Of a stretch of DNA of 64,000 bases, positions 1 to 7,618 are shown piece by piece. The stretch spans positions 62,001-126,000 of the forward strand of contig NZ_JAOZEV010000010.1 of NCBI RefSeq assembly GCF_025847275.1, given 5' to 3'. This DNA is from Flavobacterium frigoritolerans. GTDB lineage: Bacteria; Bacteroidota; Bacteroidia; Flavobacteriales; Flavobacteriaceae. Within the stretch, counting starts at the first letter, position 1. Every line of letters starts with the position of its first letter. The position numbers and the translations under genes are program-made. The notes under the pieces are model-generated. The model did no database searches and was not told where the DNA came from. It worked only from the letters and a program-made list of their open reading frames with translations.

Positions 1-2
1 AT

Positions 3-200
3 AGCGGCAAACAAGATACTTCAACCTTTTTGCCAACTTATGAGCAACATATTAAAACAACTAAAAAAGCACCTGTAACAAGCTTGTTTCGATCAAAAAC
101 AAGACACATGAGCTATCTTTCCTTTAAACAAATAAAGAGCCGTCTGGCTTATAATGAAATAGTCTGTCATTACAAGAAACTCATCACAAGGCAACTCTAA
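3..200 (+). CDS. 3' end of an unrecognised protein (cut by window edge)
   Basis: An open frame of 65 codons runs from the window edge to a TAA at 198-200 with no stop and a protein-like, Lys/Thr/Tyr-containing composition. The other two plus frames are interrupted by stops. I do not recognise the C-terminal sequence; it has no clear membrane segment or catalytic motif. It points toward the minus-strand tRNA operon. From 201 to about 476 I see no gene, only AC-rich sequence. Confidence 0.45.
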   Translation, partial: SGKQDTSTFLPTYEQHIKTTKKAPVTSLFRSKTRHMSYLSFKQIKSRLAYNEIVCHYKKLITRQL

Positions 201-477
201 TAAAATCCCCTTTCACACCCGACTACAGAGAAGCGGATTAATCAAAATCACCCACACACCCATTATTATCTTCTCACGTAATTAAAACTAGACACTTAAA
301 ACAAAAAGAATCCATCCCGTTTCCACAGACAACAAACTAGCCAACACGATCAGTTTCGCTCCCTTCATCAACAACTCTCCTGTAAAATCAACTAAAGCAG
401 AATAAACCCTTCAACAACTTACTTAGAAGTCCTCTACTCTACTCAAATCAATTCACCGACCTTTCGTGTAGAAACAA

Positions 478-504
478 AAAAAACCACTCAATTGAGTGGT
501 TTTT
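478..504 (-). terminator. Intrinsic terminator after tRNA-Arg copy 1
   Basis: A CCACTC / GAGTGG stem closes an AATT loop, flanked by A5 and T5 runs, so it can act on either strand. It lies 3 nt beyond the 3' end of the minus-strand tRNA-Arg and ends the tRNA operon. Confidence 0.85.
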
Positions 505-507
505 CGT

Positions 508-580
508 GAACGCAGAAGGATTCGAACCTTCGACCGCCTGCTTAGAAGGCAGGTGCTCTATCCAACTGAGCTATGCGTCC
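508..580 (-). tRNA. tRNA-Arg(TCT), copy 1
   Basis: The reverse complement folds as a cloverleaf: acceptor GGACGCA pairs with TGCGTTC, the anticodon stem CCTGC/GCAGG closes the loop CTTCTAA with anticodon TCT, and the T arm carries GGTTCGAATCC. 3'-CCA is not encoded. It reads AGA codons. It is identical to the copy at 628-700. Confidence 0.95.
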
Positions 581-597
581 GGCCTGTATTTTTCACA

Positions 598-624
598 AAA
601 AAACCACTCAATTGAGTGGTTTTT
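598..624 (-). terminator. Intrinsic terminator between the two tRNA-Arg copies
   Basis: Identical to the hairpin at 478-504. Lying between the two tRNA-Arg genes, it should reduce read-through into copy 1, so copy 1 may be expressed less than copy 2 unless it has its own promoter. Confidence 0.8.
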
Positions 625-627
625 CGT

Positions 628-700
628 GAACGCAGAAGGATTCGAACCTTCGACCGCCTGCTTAGAAGGCAGGTGCTCTATCCAACTGAGCTATGCGTCC
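628..700 (-). tRNA. tRNA-Arg(TCT), copy 2
   Basis: Same 73-nt cloverleaf and TCT anticodon as 508-580. It is the operon-proximal copy, 30 bp after tRNA-Pro. Confidence 0.95.
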
Positions 701-730
701 ATTTCTTTTTAAACTTTATGGAAAGTTTGT

Positions 731-804
731 CGGGGTGGCAGGATTCGAACCTGCGGCCTCCTGCTCCCAAAGCAGGCGCGATAACCGGGCTACGCTACAC
801 CCCG
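731..804 (-). tRNA. tRNA-Pro(TGG)
   Basis: The reverse complement has acceptor CGGGGTG/CACCCCG, anticodon stem CCTGC/GCAGG with loop TTTGGGA (anticodon TGG), and T arm GGTTCGAATCC. It is 74 nt long without encoded CCA. Confidence 0.95.
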
Positions 805-823
805 AAGGCAAAAATTATTAAGC

Positions 824-906
824 GGAGAGACAGGGACTCGAACCCTGGCACCGATCACTCGATGACAGTTTAGCAAACTGCTCCATTACCACTCTGGCAC
901 CTCTCC
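824..906 (-). tRNA. tRNA-Ser(GCT)
   Basis: A class II tRNA of 83 nt with a long variable arm. Acceptor GGAGAGG pairs with CTCTCC, the anticodon loop TTGCTAA gives anticodon GCT, and the T arm carries GGTTCGAGTCC. It is the first gene of the tRNA operon. Confidence 0.95.
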
Positions 907-940
907 TAAGCTCAGAGAAACGTGTCTCGTTTTGCGGTTG

Positions 941-972
941 CAAATCTAAGACAACATTATATATCTCACAAC
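941..972 (-). promoter_or_regulatory. Promoter of the tRNA operon
   Basis: On the minus strand TAGATTTG (941-948) matches the Bacteroidota -7 consensus TANNTTTG. About 18 bp upstream lies TTGTG, close to the -33 TTTG. It sits 35 bp before tRNA-Ser. Confidence 0.65.
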
Positions 973-1090
973 TATTTTGGCGACTTTTTTCAATATTTTT
1001 TCATGTTTTTTTAAAAGGACTTCACTATCAAACAAATACAAAAATATTTTTTTTACTAATAATTTAAAAACAGAATCAAAACACTCAAAA

Positions 1091-1121
1091 TTTGAATTTG
1101 TTTAAATAAACATTAAATTTG
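1091..1121 (+). promoter_or_regulatory. Promoter of the thiolase gene
   Basis: TTTG at 1091-1094, a 19-bp spacer, then TAAATTTG at 1114-1121: a perfect match to the Bacteroidota sigma factor consensus TTTG-N19-TANNTTTG. Transcription should begin near 1127, leaving a leader of about 20 nt before the ATG at 1147. Confidence 0.8.
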
Positions 1122-1146
1122 CTTCATTAACTAAATCACACAGAAA

Positions 1147-2325
1147 ATGAACAAAAGAGTTGTTATTGTTTCTGCCGTTAGAACCCCTATCGGAAGTTTC
1201 ATGGGAGGATTATCTACAGTCACAGCCCCAAAATTAGGCGCTGTAGCTATTAAAGGAGCTTTAGAGAAAATACAATTAGACCCCAATTTAGTTGATGAAG
1301 TATTCATGGGTAACGTAGTACAAGCAGGAGTTGGTCAGGCACCAGCACGTCAGGCAGCTATATTTGCTGGATTATCCGATAAAGTTGTTTGTACAACTGT
1401 AAACAAAGTTTGCGCATCGGGAATGAAAGCAGTAATGTTCGGCGCTCAGGCAATTGCTTGTGGCGATGCCGAGATCGTAGTTGCTGGTGGAATGGAAAAC
1501 ATGAGTTTGATTCCACATTATGTACAAATGCGTAATGGTACTAAATTTGGTCCAACTACAATGGTTGACGGAATGCAAAGAGATGGTTTGGTAGATGCTT
1601 ACGATAACAACGCAATGGGAGTTTGCGCTGATTTATGTGCATCTGAACACAACATCAGCCGTGAAGAACAAGATAATTTTGCTATTCAATCCTACGAGAG
1701 AAGTGCAAAAGCTTGGGACGCAGGAAAATTTGATTCAGAAATTGTTCCAGTTGCAGTACCACAACGAAAAGGAGACCCTATAATCGTATCAAAAGACGAA
1801 GAGTACACTAATGTAAAACTAGACAAAATACCTTCGTTAAATGCTGTTTTTACTAAAGACGGAACTGTAACCGCTGCAAACGCTTCAACCATAAATGATG
1901 GTGCAGCTGCTGTGGTATTAATGTCAGAAGAAAAAGCCATTGCTTTAGGATTAAAACCACTTGCTTACATAAAAAGTTATGCCGATGCTGCACAAGAACC
2001 AAAATGGTTTACAACAAGTCCAGCAAAAGCATTACCAAAAGCATTGGACAAAGCAGGAATCTCAATTAACGATGTAGATTATTTTGAATTCAACGAAGCC
2101 TTTGCTGTTGTTGGATTAGCAAATTCAAAAATACTAGGCCTAGATAATGATAAAGTAAATGTAAATGGTGGTGCCGTTTCATTAGGACATCCACTAGGTT
2201 GTTCAGGTGTTCGAATTATCGTAACTTTAATCAATGTTTTAGAACAAAACAATGCCAAAATCGGCGCAGCAGCTATATGCAATGGCGGCGGTGGAGCTTC
2301 GGCAATTGTTATCGAAAGAGCATAA
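1147..2325 (+). CDS. Acetyl-CoA C-acetyltransferase (thiolase)
   Basis: Cytoplasmic thiolase of 392 residues, the usual length for acetoacetyl-CoA thiolases. It either condenses two acetyl-CoA or cleaves 3-ketoacyl-CoA. The catalytic triad is visible: Cys89 in NKVCASGMK, His348 in GHPLGCSG, and Cys378 in CNGGGGAS. The Gly-rich C-terminus is typical. The gene stands alone, with its own promoter and terminator. The exact chain-length preference (atoB-like or fadA-like) cannot be told from sequence; the absence of a neighbouring fadB favours the acetoacetyl-CoA type. Confidence 0.93.
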   Translation: MNKRVVIVSAVRTPIGSFMGGLSTVTAPKLGAVAIKGALEKIQLDPNLVDEVFMGNVVQAGVGQAPARQAAIFAGLSDKVVCTTVNKVCASGMKAVMFGAQAIACGDAEIVVAGGMENMSLIPHYVQMRNGTKFGPTTMVDGMQRDGLVDAYDNNAMGVCADLCASEHNISREEQDNFAIQSYERSAKAWDAGKFDSEIVPVAVPQRKGDPIIVSKDEEYTNVKLDKIPSLNAVFTKDGTVTAANASTINDGAAAVVLMSEEKAIALGLKPLAYIKSYADAAQEPKWFTTSPAKALPKALDKAGISINDVDYFEFNEAFAVVGLANSKILGLDNDKVNVNGGAVSLGHPLGCSGVRIIVTLINVLEQNNAKIGAAAICNGGGGASAIVIERA

Positions 2326-2334
2326 ACAAATATA

Positions 2335-2370
2335 AATCAGGAGTTATATTAAAAATAACTCCTGATTATT
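2335..2370 (+). terminator. Terminator after thiolase
   Basis: A 13-bp stem, AATCAGGAGTTAT pairing with its complement at 2355-2367, closes a 7-nt loop 10 bp past the stop codon. The T-tract is poor (ATTAAC follows), so termination may be incomplete. Confidence 0.6.
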
Positions 2371-2389
2371 AACTCATAAAATACCTTAA

Positions 2390-3151
2390 ATGTTCGGAAT
2401 TTGTAATCTAGCCATAGTGCCTGTTCGATTTGAACCAAGTGATAGAAGCGAAATTGTTACCCAAGTATTATTTGGAGAACATTTTGAGATTCTGGAACAG
2501 CAAAATCAATGGTCTAAAATTAAAATCCAATTCGACGATTACGAAGGTTGGGTCGATTCCAAACAATACCAAATAATATCAGAGGCAAATTATAATTCGC
2601 TGTCATCAGACGTACAAATTTTAAATGCCGATTTAATCGATTATATCACATCTCCAGATAATTTATTATTACCAATTCCTCTTGGTGCATCGCTAACTTT
2701 TTTGAACAATAGCGAAATAAACACTTCAAATTTTGAATTCGAAGGCACAAAAACAAGTGGCATAAAACCAAAAATAAATTTAATAAATACAGCTTATATG
2801 TATTTAAACGCGCCCTATCTTTGGGGAGGAAAAACTCCTTTTGGACTGGATTGCTCAGGTTTTACACAAATGGTTTACAAACTAAACGGATATAAAATCC
2901 ACCGTGATGCCTCACAGCAAGCAATGCAGGGAGATCCTTTAAGTTTTATTGAAGAAAGTGAAGCAGGCGATTTAGCCTTTTTTGATAATGAAGAAGGAAA
3001 CATCATCCATGTCGGGATTATTATGGACAACAACTACATCATTCACGCTAGTGGAAAAGTCAGAATTGATCGTCTGGACCATTTAGGAATTTACAATCCC
3101 GAAACAAACAGACATACTCATAAGTTACGTGTAATCAAGAAGATTATTTAA
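2390..3151 (+). CDS. NlpC/P60 (C40) peptidase with SH3-like N-terminus
   Basis: 253 residues. The first ~60 residues resemble a bacterial SH3 domain (IVPVRFEPSDRSEIVTQVLFGE, GWVDSKQYQ broken into typical strands). The NlpC/P60 domain spans about 127-253, with Cys155 in DCSGF, His207 in HVGI and His219 as the third residue. The family cleaves D-Glu-diaminopimelate bonds in muropeptides. There is no signal peptide, so a cytoplasmic role in recycling murein peptides, like YkfC, is more likely than wall cleavage. It lies 65 bp after thiolase and may be read through the weak hairpin. Confidence 0.88.
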   Translation: MFGICNLAIVPVRFEPSDRSEIVTQVLFGEHFEILEQQNQWSKIKIQFDDYEGWVDSKQYQIISEANYNSLSSDVQILNADLIDYITSPDNLLLPIPLGASLTFLNNSEINTSNFEFEGTKTSGIKPKINLINTAYMYLNAPYLWGGKTPFGLDCSGFTQMVYKLNGYKIHRDASQQAMQGDPLSFIEESEAGDLAFFDNEEGNIIHVGIIMDNNYIIHASGKVRIDRLDHLGIYNPETNRHTHKLRVIKKII

Positions 3152-3215
3152 TCCTTTTTTAAACACTATATAACCAATATATCATCGTATCAATAAAATC
3201 TAAAAAACAATTTAA

Positions 3216-4166
3216 ATGGCAAATGCACCTGAAATAATTGCTGAAATTGATAATTATTTAGATAAGTACGCACTCAAAAAGAGCACATTAACACCTAAAG
3301 ACTTAATTGATTACATTGAAGAAAAATGGTATCAAGCCAATGATGAAAAATATGAAATCCATCAGGCAAGTATTTTTATTGGTCGAATGATTAATGAATA
3401 CATAAAACTAAACGATTACAACAATATGAAAAGGTGGTTAGATATGATGAATCTTCATCCACTATCTCAAAAACATCCTGATTATATAAATAATTATTAC
3501 AATGGCGAATGCTGTTTAGAATGCGGAAATGAAGAAAAAGCATTAGAATACTTTCATTTATGTCACAAAGAAAACCCTGAATATATATTTACCAGAGCAC
3601 CATTTTGTTTTGAGTTTTTTAATAAACATCTTGAAAATCCTAAAGAACTTCCTGACACAGAACAAGATGACAACGATTATATAGATTACAACACAATCAT
3701 CCTAAAAGACTGGCAATTATTCTTTAATGAAAAAGAAGAAACGATAGAATACGTCATATTAGACGACGATTCAGATGAGATTGAAGAACATTCCGTCGAA
3801 CACAACAACGGAATTCAATATTTACAAAACAATCAGACAGTAATCCTGGAAAGTATACTATCTGACCTTTTAAATAAATACCCCAACTTACAAGAAATCT
3901 ATGATTATCCTCAAGATGAAAAAGAAGATTTTATGCCAGATATCTCTGAGATAAAAGATTTTGCAGATTTATTATCGCCATCAACAATTTATATAACATC
4001 GGTATTCAAAGACAACAATCCCTACATTGGTTATATGTTTTCTTGCTCTTGGGATCAGGAACACGGATTGGGTATAATGACTTATAAAAACCAAGTAATA
4101 GAAATTGGCGGAGCAGATACCGCATTCTCAACTTGGTCTGCAGAAGAAGATTTAAACAAAAACTAA
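3216..4166 (+). CDS. Uncharacterised acidic soluble protein
   Basis: 316 residues, no signal peptide or membrane segment, strongly acidic in the middle (DDDSDEIEEH around 187-196). The N-terminal ~140 residues look helical, with a TPR-like stretch (NGECCLECGNEEKALEYFHLC). The C-terminal part (about 240-316) contains a Trp-rich beta-like segment (SCSWDQEHGLGI, then FSTWSAEED) that may belong to the DUF6985 type often seen beside polymorphic toxins, but I am not sure. No toxin gene lies beside it. Function unknown. Confidence 0.7.
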   Translation: MANAPEIIAEIDNYLDKYALKKSTLTPKDLIDYIEEKWYQANDEKYEIHQASIFIGRMINEYIKLNDYNNMKRWLDMMNLHPLSQKHPDYINNYYNGECCLECGNEEKALEYFHLCHKENPEYIFTRAPFCFEFFNKHLENPKELPDTEQDDNDYIDYNTIILKDWQLFFNEKEETIEYVILDDDSDEIEEHSVEHNNGIQYLQNNQTVILESILSDLLNKYPNLQEIYDYPQDEKEDFMPDISEIKDFADLLSPSTIYITSVFKDNNPYIGYMFSCSWDQEHGLGIMTYKNQVIEIGGADTAFSTWSAEEDLNKN

Positions 4167-4299
4167 GAAATCTTTTTATCCTCTAATCTGTAGTAAAAAA
4201 TTAACCGCAAGGTTCGCAAAGTTTTTAAATTCCAACACTTTTTTAAGCTAATAAATTAATTAGTAAAAATTAATTCGTGCAAATTGGTGAAATTCGTGT

Positions 4300-5142
4300 T
4301 TAATTAAGACGCACCGTTTTTCTAAACTCCGAAGGGCTATTTCCTTTTTGTTTTTTGAAGAATTTATTAAAATGACTTTCATCAGTAAAACCAAATTCAT
4401 AAGAAATCTCATTGATGCGTTTTTCACTAAACTGCAAGCGATGCTCAATTAGTTTTGTTTTATAATTGCTAATATATTGTTGCATTGTTTCATTAGCATG
4501 CTTCTTAAAATAACGCCCTAAATAAGTTCCAGAAATTCCAAAATGCTCACTAATAGATTCTGCTTTTATTTTCTCAGGATAATAAATATTGTTCTGGATG
4601 TATTGCAGAATATCCATCGCTTTTGCCTCACAGCCTATATTTACCTGCTCAGGCAAATACTTCGCAATATTTCGGGCAACAACAATAATCAAAGTATTGA
4701 CCAATTGCTGAATTAATTCTTTATTGTAAACATCTTTATCCTGATGCTCACGAATAATGGCTTCAATCATTGTTTTAATCAAGAACTTATCCGAATCATT
4801 TTTTAAGATACAGCCAGGCTGATGATTGGCATTTTGAAGAATATATTCCAATCGCTGAATGTTTTCATTCTGCAAGCTCGAATTTTTCAAATAAATATCA
4901 TTAAATCTTAAGAAAAAAAACTGCGTTTCGGTCTTAATAGTAAAGTTATGACAATCCTCAGGCGTTAGTAAAAACAAATGCCCGCCATCATATTCAAATA
5001 TGTTTTTATTGATGCATTGCGAACCTGTTCCTGACAATACGTAAACCAATTCAAAAAAATTATGACGGTCACCCACATCAGGATATTCAGTTAGTGTTTC
5101 AAACGAAACAGTAAAAGGTTCATATAAGTTTTCTTTTTTCAT
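4300..5142 (-). CDS. AraC-family transcription regulator
   Basis: N-terminal cupin-like sensing domain (about 1-140, with HNFFELVYVLSGTG and a following GHLFLLTPEDCH strand pair), C-terminal AraC double helix-turn-helix (about 180-280, ending in SYEFGFTDESHFNKFFKKQKG). I take Met at 5142 (280 residues) rather than the frame's first ATG at 5172, because a TANNTTTG box (5147-5154) lies between the two and predicts transcription starting at or next to 5142, giving a leaderless or nearly leaderless mRNA. The gene diverges from an aldo/keto reductase, its likely target. Three matching boxes lie between them (see 5151-5208). Confidence 0.88.
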   Translation of the reverse strand: MKKENLYEPFTVSFETLTEYPDVGDRHNFFELVYVLSGTGSQCINKNIFEYDGGHLFLLTPEDCHNFTIKTETQFFFLRFNDIYLKNSSLQNENIQRLEYILQNANHQPGCILKNDSDKFLIKTMIEAIIREHQDKDVYNKELIQQLVNTLIIVVARNIAKYLPEQVNIGCEAKAMDILQYIQNNIYYPEKIKAESISEHFGISGTYLGRYFKKHANETMQQYISNYKTKLIEHRLQFSEKRINEISYEFGFTDESHFNKFFKKQKGNSPSEFRKTVRLN

Positions 5143-5150
5143 GCTGCAAA

Positions 5151-5208
5151 TATACCTAATAAACGAAAACATATACCAATTAAAACTCTTAAATTAGGTA
5201 TAATTTTG
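5151..5208. promoter_or_regulatory. Divergent control region with three AraC-type boxes
   Basis: Three copies of TATACC(T/A)AAT occur: 5151-5160 and 5172-5181 in the same orientation, and 5192-5202 inverted. The spacing is 21 bp each time, two helical turns. Box 1 overlaps the minus-strand -7 element of the regulator (5147-5154); box 3 overlaps a plus-strand -7 element TAATTTTG (5201-5208), and box 2 covers its -33 position, which lacks TTTG. This layout suits autorepression plus activation of the reductase. Confidence 0.6.
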
Positions 5209-5241
5209 CTGAATAATTTTTAAAGCACAAAACATACTATC

Positions 5242-6228
5242 ATGGAATATAGAAAATTAGGTAATACAGAACTCGAATTATCAGCAATTACATACGGTGC
5301 ATTTGCCATAGGAGGTACAATGTGGGGCGGAAACGAAAAGAAAGATTCAATAGCATCAATACACGCATCAATCGACAATGGGGTAACAACACTCGATACA
5401 GCTCCGTTCTATGGTTTTGGACTAAGCGAAGAAATGATTGGCGAAGCTCTTAAGTCACAAGACCGATCAAAAGTACAAGTCCTCTCCAAATTTGGACTAG
5501 TTTGGGATGGCAGTAATCAAGGCAAAGGAGAATTCTTTTTTGATGCCGAAGACAATGGTAAAAATATACCAGTATACAAATTCGCTTCCAAAGCTAATAT
5601 TATCAAAGAAGTTGAAGAAAGTCTTAAACGACTACAAACCGATTATATTGATTTATTACAAATACACTGGCCAGATGCAACTACACCCATTAGCGAAACT
5701 ATGGAAGCTATGGAATTATTAATCCAACAAGGAAAAATAAAAGCTGCCGGAGTTTGTAATTATAGTGAAGCACAAATACAAGAAGCTCAAAAAACGATCC
5801 AATTAGCATCCAATCAAGTATCGTATAGCATGTTAAATCGTAGTATCGAAGCCGATTTAGTTCCGCTTTCCATAGCACAAAACATTGGCATTATTGCTTA
5901 CAGCCCAATGGAAAGAGGATTACTAACTGGTAAATATTTTACCGATAGTAAATTAAAAGATAATGATCATCGCAATGGTTATTTTAGTCAATTCGATCTT
6001 CCAAAAGTAAAAACGTTGGTCGAAGAACTAAGCTCGCTAGCCAATTCCAAAAACGCATCTCTAGCCCAATTAGTCTTACGTTGGACAACTTTACAAAAAG
6101 GAATTACAATCGTTTTGGCAGGAGCCCGAAATGCAGAACAAGCAATTTCTAATGCAAAAGCTATGGATTTCGATTTATCAGCATCAGAACTTGATTTCAT
6201 TAATCAGGCAATATCAAAAACAAAATAA
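5242..6228 (+). CDS. Aldo/keto reductase
   Basis: NADPH-dependent (alpha/beta)8-barrel oxidoreductase of 328 residues. The catalytic tetrad is visible: Asp52 and Tyr57 in LDTAPFYG, Lys83 in LSKFGL, His142 in QIHWPD. The C-terminal phosphate-binding part (IVLAGARNAEQ) is typical of the AKR families that reduce small aldehydes and ketones. It is controlled, by position, by the divergent AraC regulator. The physiological substrate cannot be read from sequence. Confidence 0.92.
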   Translation: MEYRKLGNTELELSAITYGAFAIGGTMWGGNEKKDSIASIHASIDNGVTTLDTAPFYGFGLSEEMIGEALKSQDRSKVQVLSKFGLVWDGSNQGKGEFFFDAEDNGKNIPVYKFASKANIIKEVEESLKRLQTDYIDLLQIHWPDATTPISETMEAMELLIQQGKIKAAGVCNYSEAQIQEAQKTIQLASNQVSYSMLNRSIEADLVPLSIAQNIGIIAYSPMERGLLTGKYFTDSKLKDNDHRNGYFSQFDLPKVKTLVEELSSLANSKNASLAQLVLRWTTLQKGITIVLAGARNAEQAISNAKAMDFDLSASELDFINQAISKTK

Positions 6229-6234
6229 AAAATA

Positions 6235-6384
6235 TTTAAACACATAGAAGCATAGATTATAGAGCTCCCAGAATCATGAAAGACGTTTCACTTAGCTTTA
6301 ACACACATAGCTATTGTGCGAGAAACGTGTTTCTTTTTCGTATTCTTTACCCAGATACAAAATCTATGCTTCTATGTGTTTAAA
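6235..6384. repeat. Palindromic dispersed element, copy A
   Basis: Perfect 24-bp inverted arms (6235-6258 and 6361-6384, core ACATAGAAGCATAG) enclose about 100 bp. The centre contains TTTCACTTA and an ACACATAGCTATTGTG near-palindrome. Three more copies lie at 20964, 38915 and 42459. Confidence 0.85.
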
Positions 6385-6414
6385 AAACAATTATACCAAC
6401 AATAAAAATCTTTT

Positions 6415-6510
6415 GGGTGTGTCCCGTGAAAAAATGGGTCGGGTCATCCGCTAAATCTTTTATTTTTTTAAAGAAAAAAAATAAAAGGATACCGCTGCTC
6501 CCCCTCACAC
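6415..6510. repeat. Second dispersed repeat type (GGGTC...AAAAGGAT), copy 1
   Basis: Begins GGGTGTGTCCCGTG, then ATGGGTCGGGTC, then CTTTTATTTTTTT with a self-complementary return arm, ending AAAAGGATACCGCTGC and a CTCACAC tail. The order of blocks is shared with 63701-63787 and, less well, 44361-44444. No coding capacity. Confidence 0.6.
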
Positions 6511-6541
6511 ATAGAGTTAATAATACAATTAGAAATATAAA

Positions 6542-7150
6542 ATGATGAAAAAAATATTTATAATAAACGGTGGTCAAAAATTTGCTCACTCAGGAGGAAA
6601 ATTCAATCAAACCATCCAAGACTGGACGACTGATTTTTTATCTCAAAGCAACAAATACGAAATAAAAATAACCAATATAAACGACGAAATTAATCTACAG
6701 GAAGAAACAGATAAATTTGTCTGGGCAGATTTAATTATCTACCATACACCAATTTGGTGGTTTCAATTGCCAAATGGTTTCAAAAAATATATCGATGATG
6801 TTTTTACAGCCGGGCATAATAATGGGATATACAAAAATGACGGAAGAAGCCGCGTAAATCCAGATATCAATTACGGAACAGGCGGACTTTTACACGGACG
6901 TAAATATATGCTTACTACAAGTTGGAATGCACCTAAAACAGCATTCACACTACCAGGAGAATTTTTTGAACAAACCTCTGTTGATGATGGAGTACTATTT
7001 GGTTTTCATAAAATGAATAAATTTACTGGAATGGAAAAATTAGACAGTTTTCATTTTCACGATGTTGAGAAAGGAGCAACTCCAGAAAATATTGCTATCT
7101 TTAAGCAGGAATATACTTCACATTTAGAACAACTTTTTAAAACTATATAA
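6542..7150 (+). CDS. NAD(P)H quinone oxidoreductase, MdaB-like
   Basis: 202-residue flavodoxin-fold protein of the NAD(P)H dehydrogenase (quinone)/MdaB family. The FMN-binding strand-loop (IFIINGGQKFAHSGGKFN) and the YHTPIWWFQLP block are characteristic. It reduces quinones by two electrons, avoiding semiquinone radicals. ATG ATG at 6542/6545 gives two possible starts. It precedes a YgiN-like monooxygenase by only 2 bp, the same pairing as E. coli mdaB-ygiN. Confidence 0.88.
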   Translation: MMKKIFIINGGQKFAHSGGKFNQTIQDWTTDFLSQSNKYEIKITNINDEINLQEETDKFVWADLIIYHTPIWWFQLPNGFKKYIDDVFTAGHNNGIYKNDGRSRVNPDINYGTGGLLHGRKYMLTTSWNAPKTAFTLPGEFFEQTSVDDGVLFGFHKMNKFTGMEKLDSFHFHDVEKGATPENIAIFKQEYTSHLEQLFKTI

Positions 7151-7152
7151 AC

Positions 7153-7431
7153 ATGATCTCGATTACAGCCATTATTAAAAGTAAAAAAGAAAACAGCGAA
7201 CAAGTAAAAACTATGATTGAAAATCTGGTGAATCAAACCAGAAAAGAAACTGCTTGTGTTCGTTATGATTTACACGCTACCGAAAATGTTTTTATCATTT
7301 GGGAAGAATGGGCAGATCAGATTGGATTTGACAAACACAATAATCAGTCGTATTTACTAGATTTTGTTACCAACAGCGAAACCTTACTAGCATCACCTAT
7401 TCAGGTATATAAAACAACTCAGATTTTGTAA
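7153..7431 (+). CDS. Putative quinol monooxygenase (ABM/YgiN-like)
   Basis: 92 residues, one antibiotic-biosynthesis-monooxygenase (ABM) domain. The ferredoxin-like repeat with VKTMIENLVNQTRKETACVRYDLH and FIIWEEWADQIGFDKH is typical; proteins of this family act as dimers without cofactor. In E. coli, YgiN oxidises menadiol and works with MdaB in a quinone cycle. The tight coupling with the preceding gene supports the same job here. Confidence 0.85.
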   Translation: MISITAIIKSKKENSEQVKTMIENLVNQTRKETACVRYDLHATENVFIIWEEWADQIGFDKHNNQSYLLDFVTNSETLLASPIQVYKTTQIL

Positions 7432-7503
7432 TTAATCATCTTTCACGATACAATAAGAGAAAGTTTTTTTAGCCGAGCATTACTAAGATTCTCTCAAAAA
7501 GAA

Positions 7504-7545
7504 GCTAAGTCGCAAAGAAATTATATATACACTTTGCGACTTAGC
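7504..7545. terminator. Hairpin between convergent genes
   Basis: GCTAAGTCGCAAAG (7504-7517) is perfectly complementary to 7532-7545, followed by TTTTTAT; a weaker outer complementarity extends the stem. It lies between the convergent monooxygenase and methyltransferase genes and can serve both strands. Confidence 0.7.
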
Positions 7546-7618
7546 GTTTTTATGAGATTTGTTCAGCTCATTATTATAGATATTCCTTAAAACAACTCCA
7601 ATAACAGCTTTATTACTT

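Larger units (their letters stand above)
477..700. repeat. Tandem duplication of tRNA-Arg plus its terminator
   Basis: Bases 477-580 and 597-700 are identical over 104 bp, a period of 120 bp. Each copy holds one complete tRNA-Arg(TCT) and the hairpin that follows it. Identity stops exactly at the tRNA 5' end (580/700), while the 16-bp spacer 581-596 is unique. This looks like a recent duplication or a copy kept identical by gene conversion. Confidence 0.9.

Noticed and set aside
506..873. Open frames across the tRNA cluster
   Set aside because: They translate the reverse complement of tRNA-Arg, tRNA-Pro and part of tRNA-Ser; the repeated peptide NAEGFEPSTACLEGRCSIQL is only the tRNA duplication.
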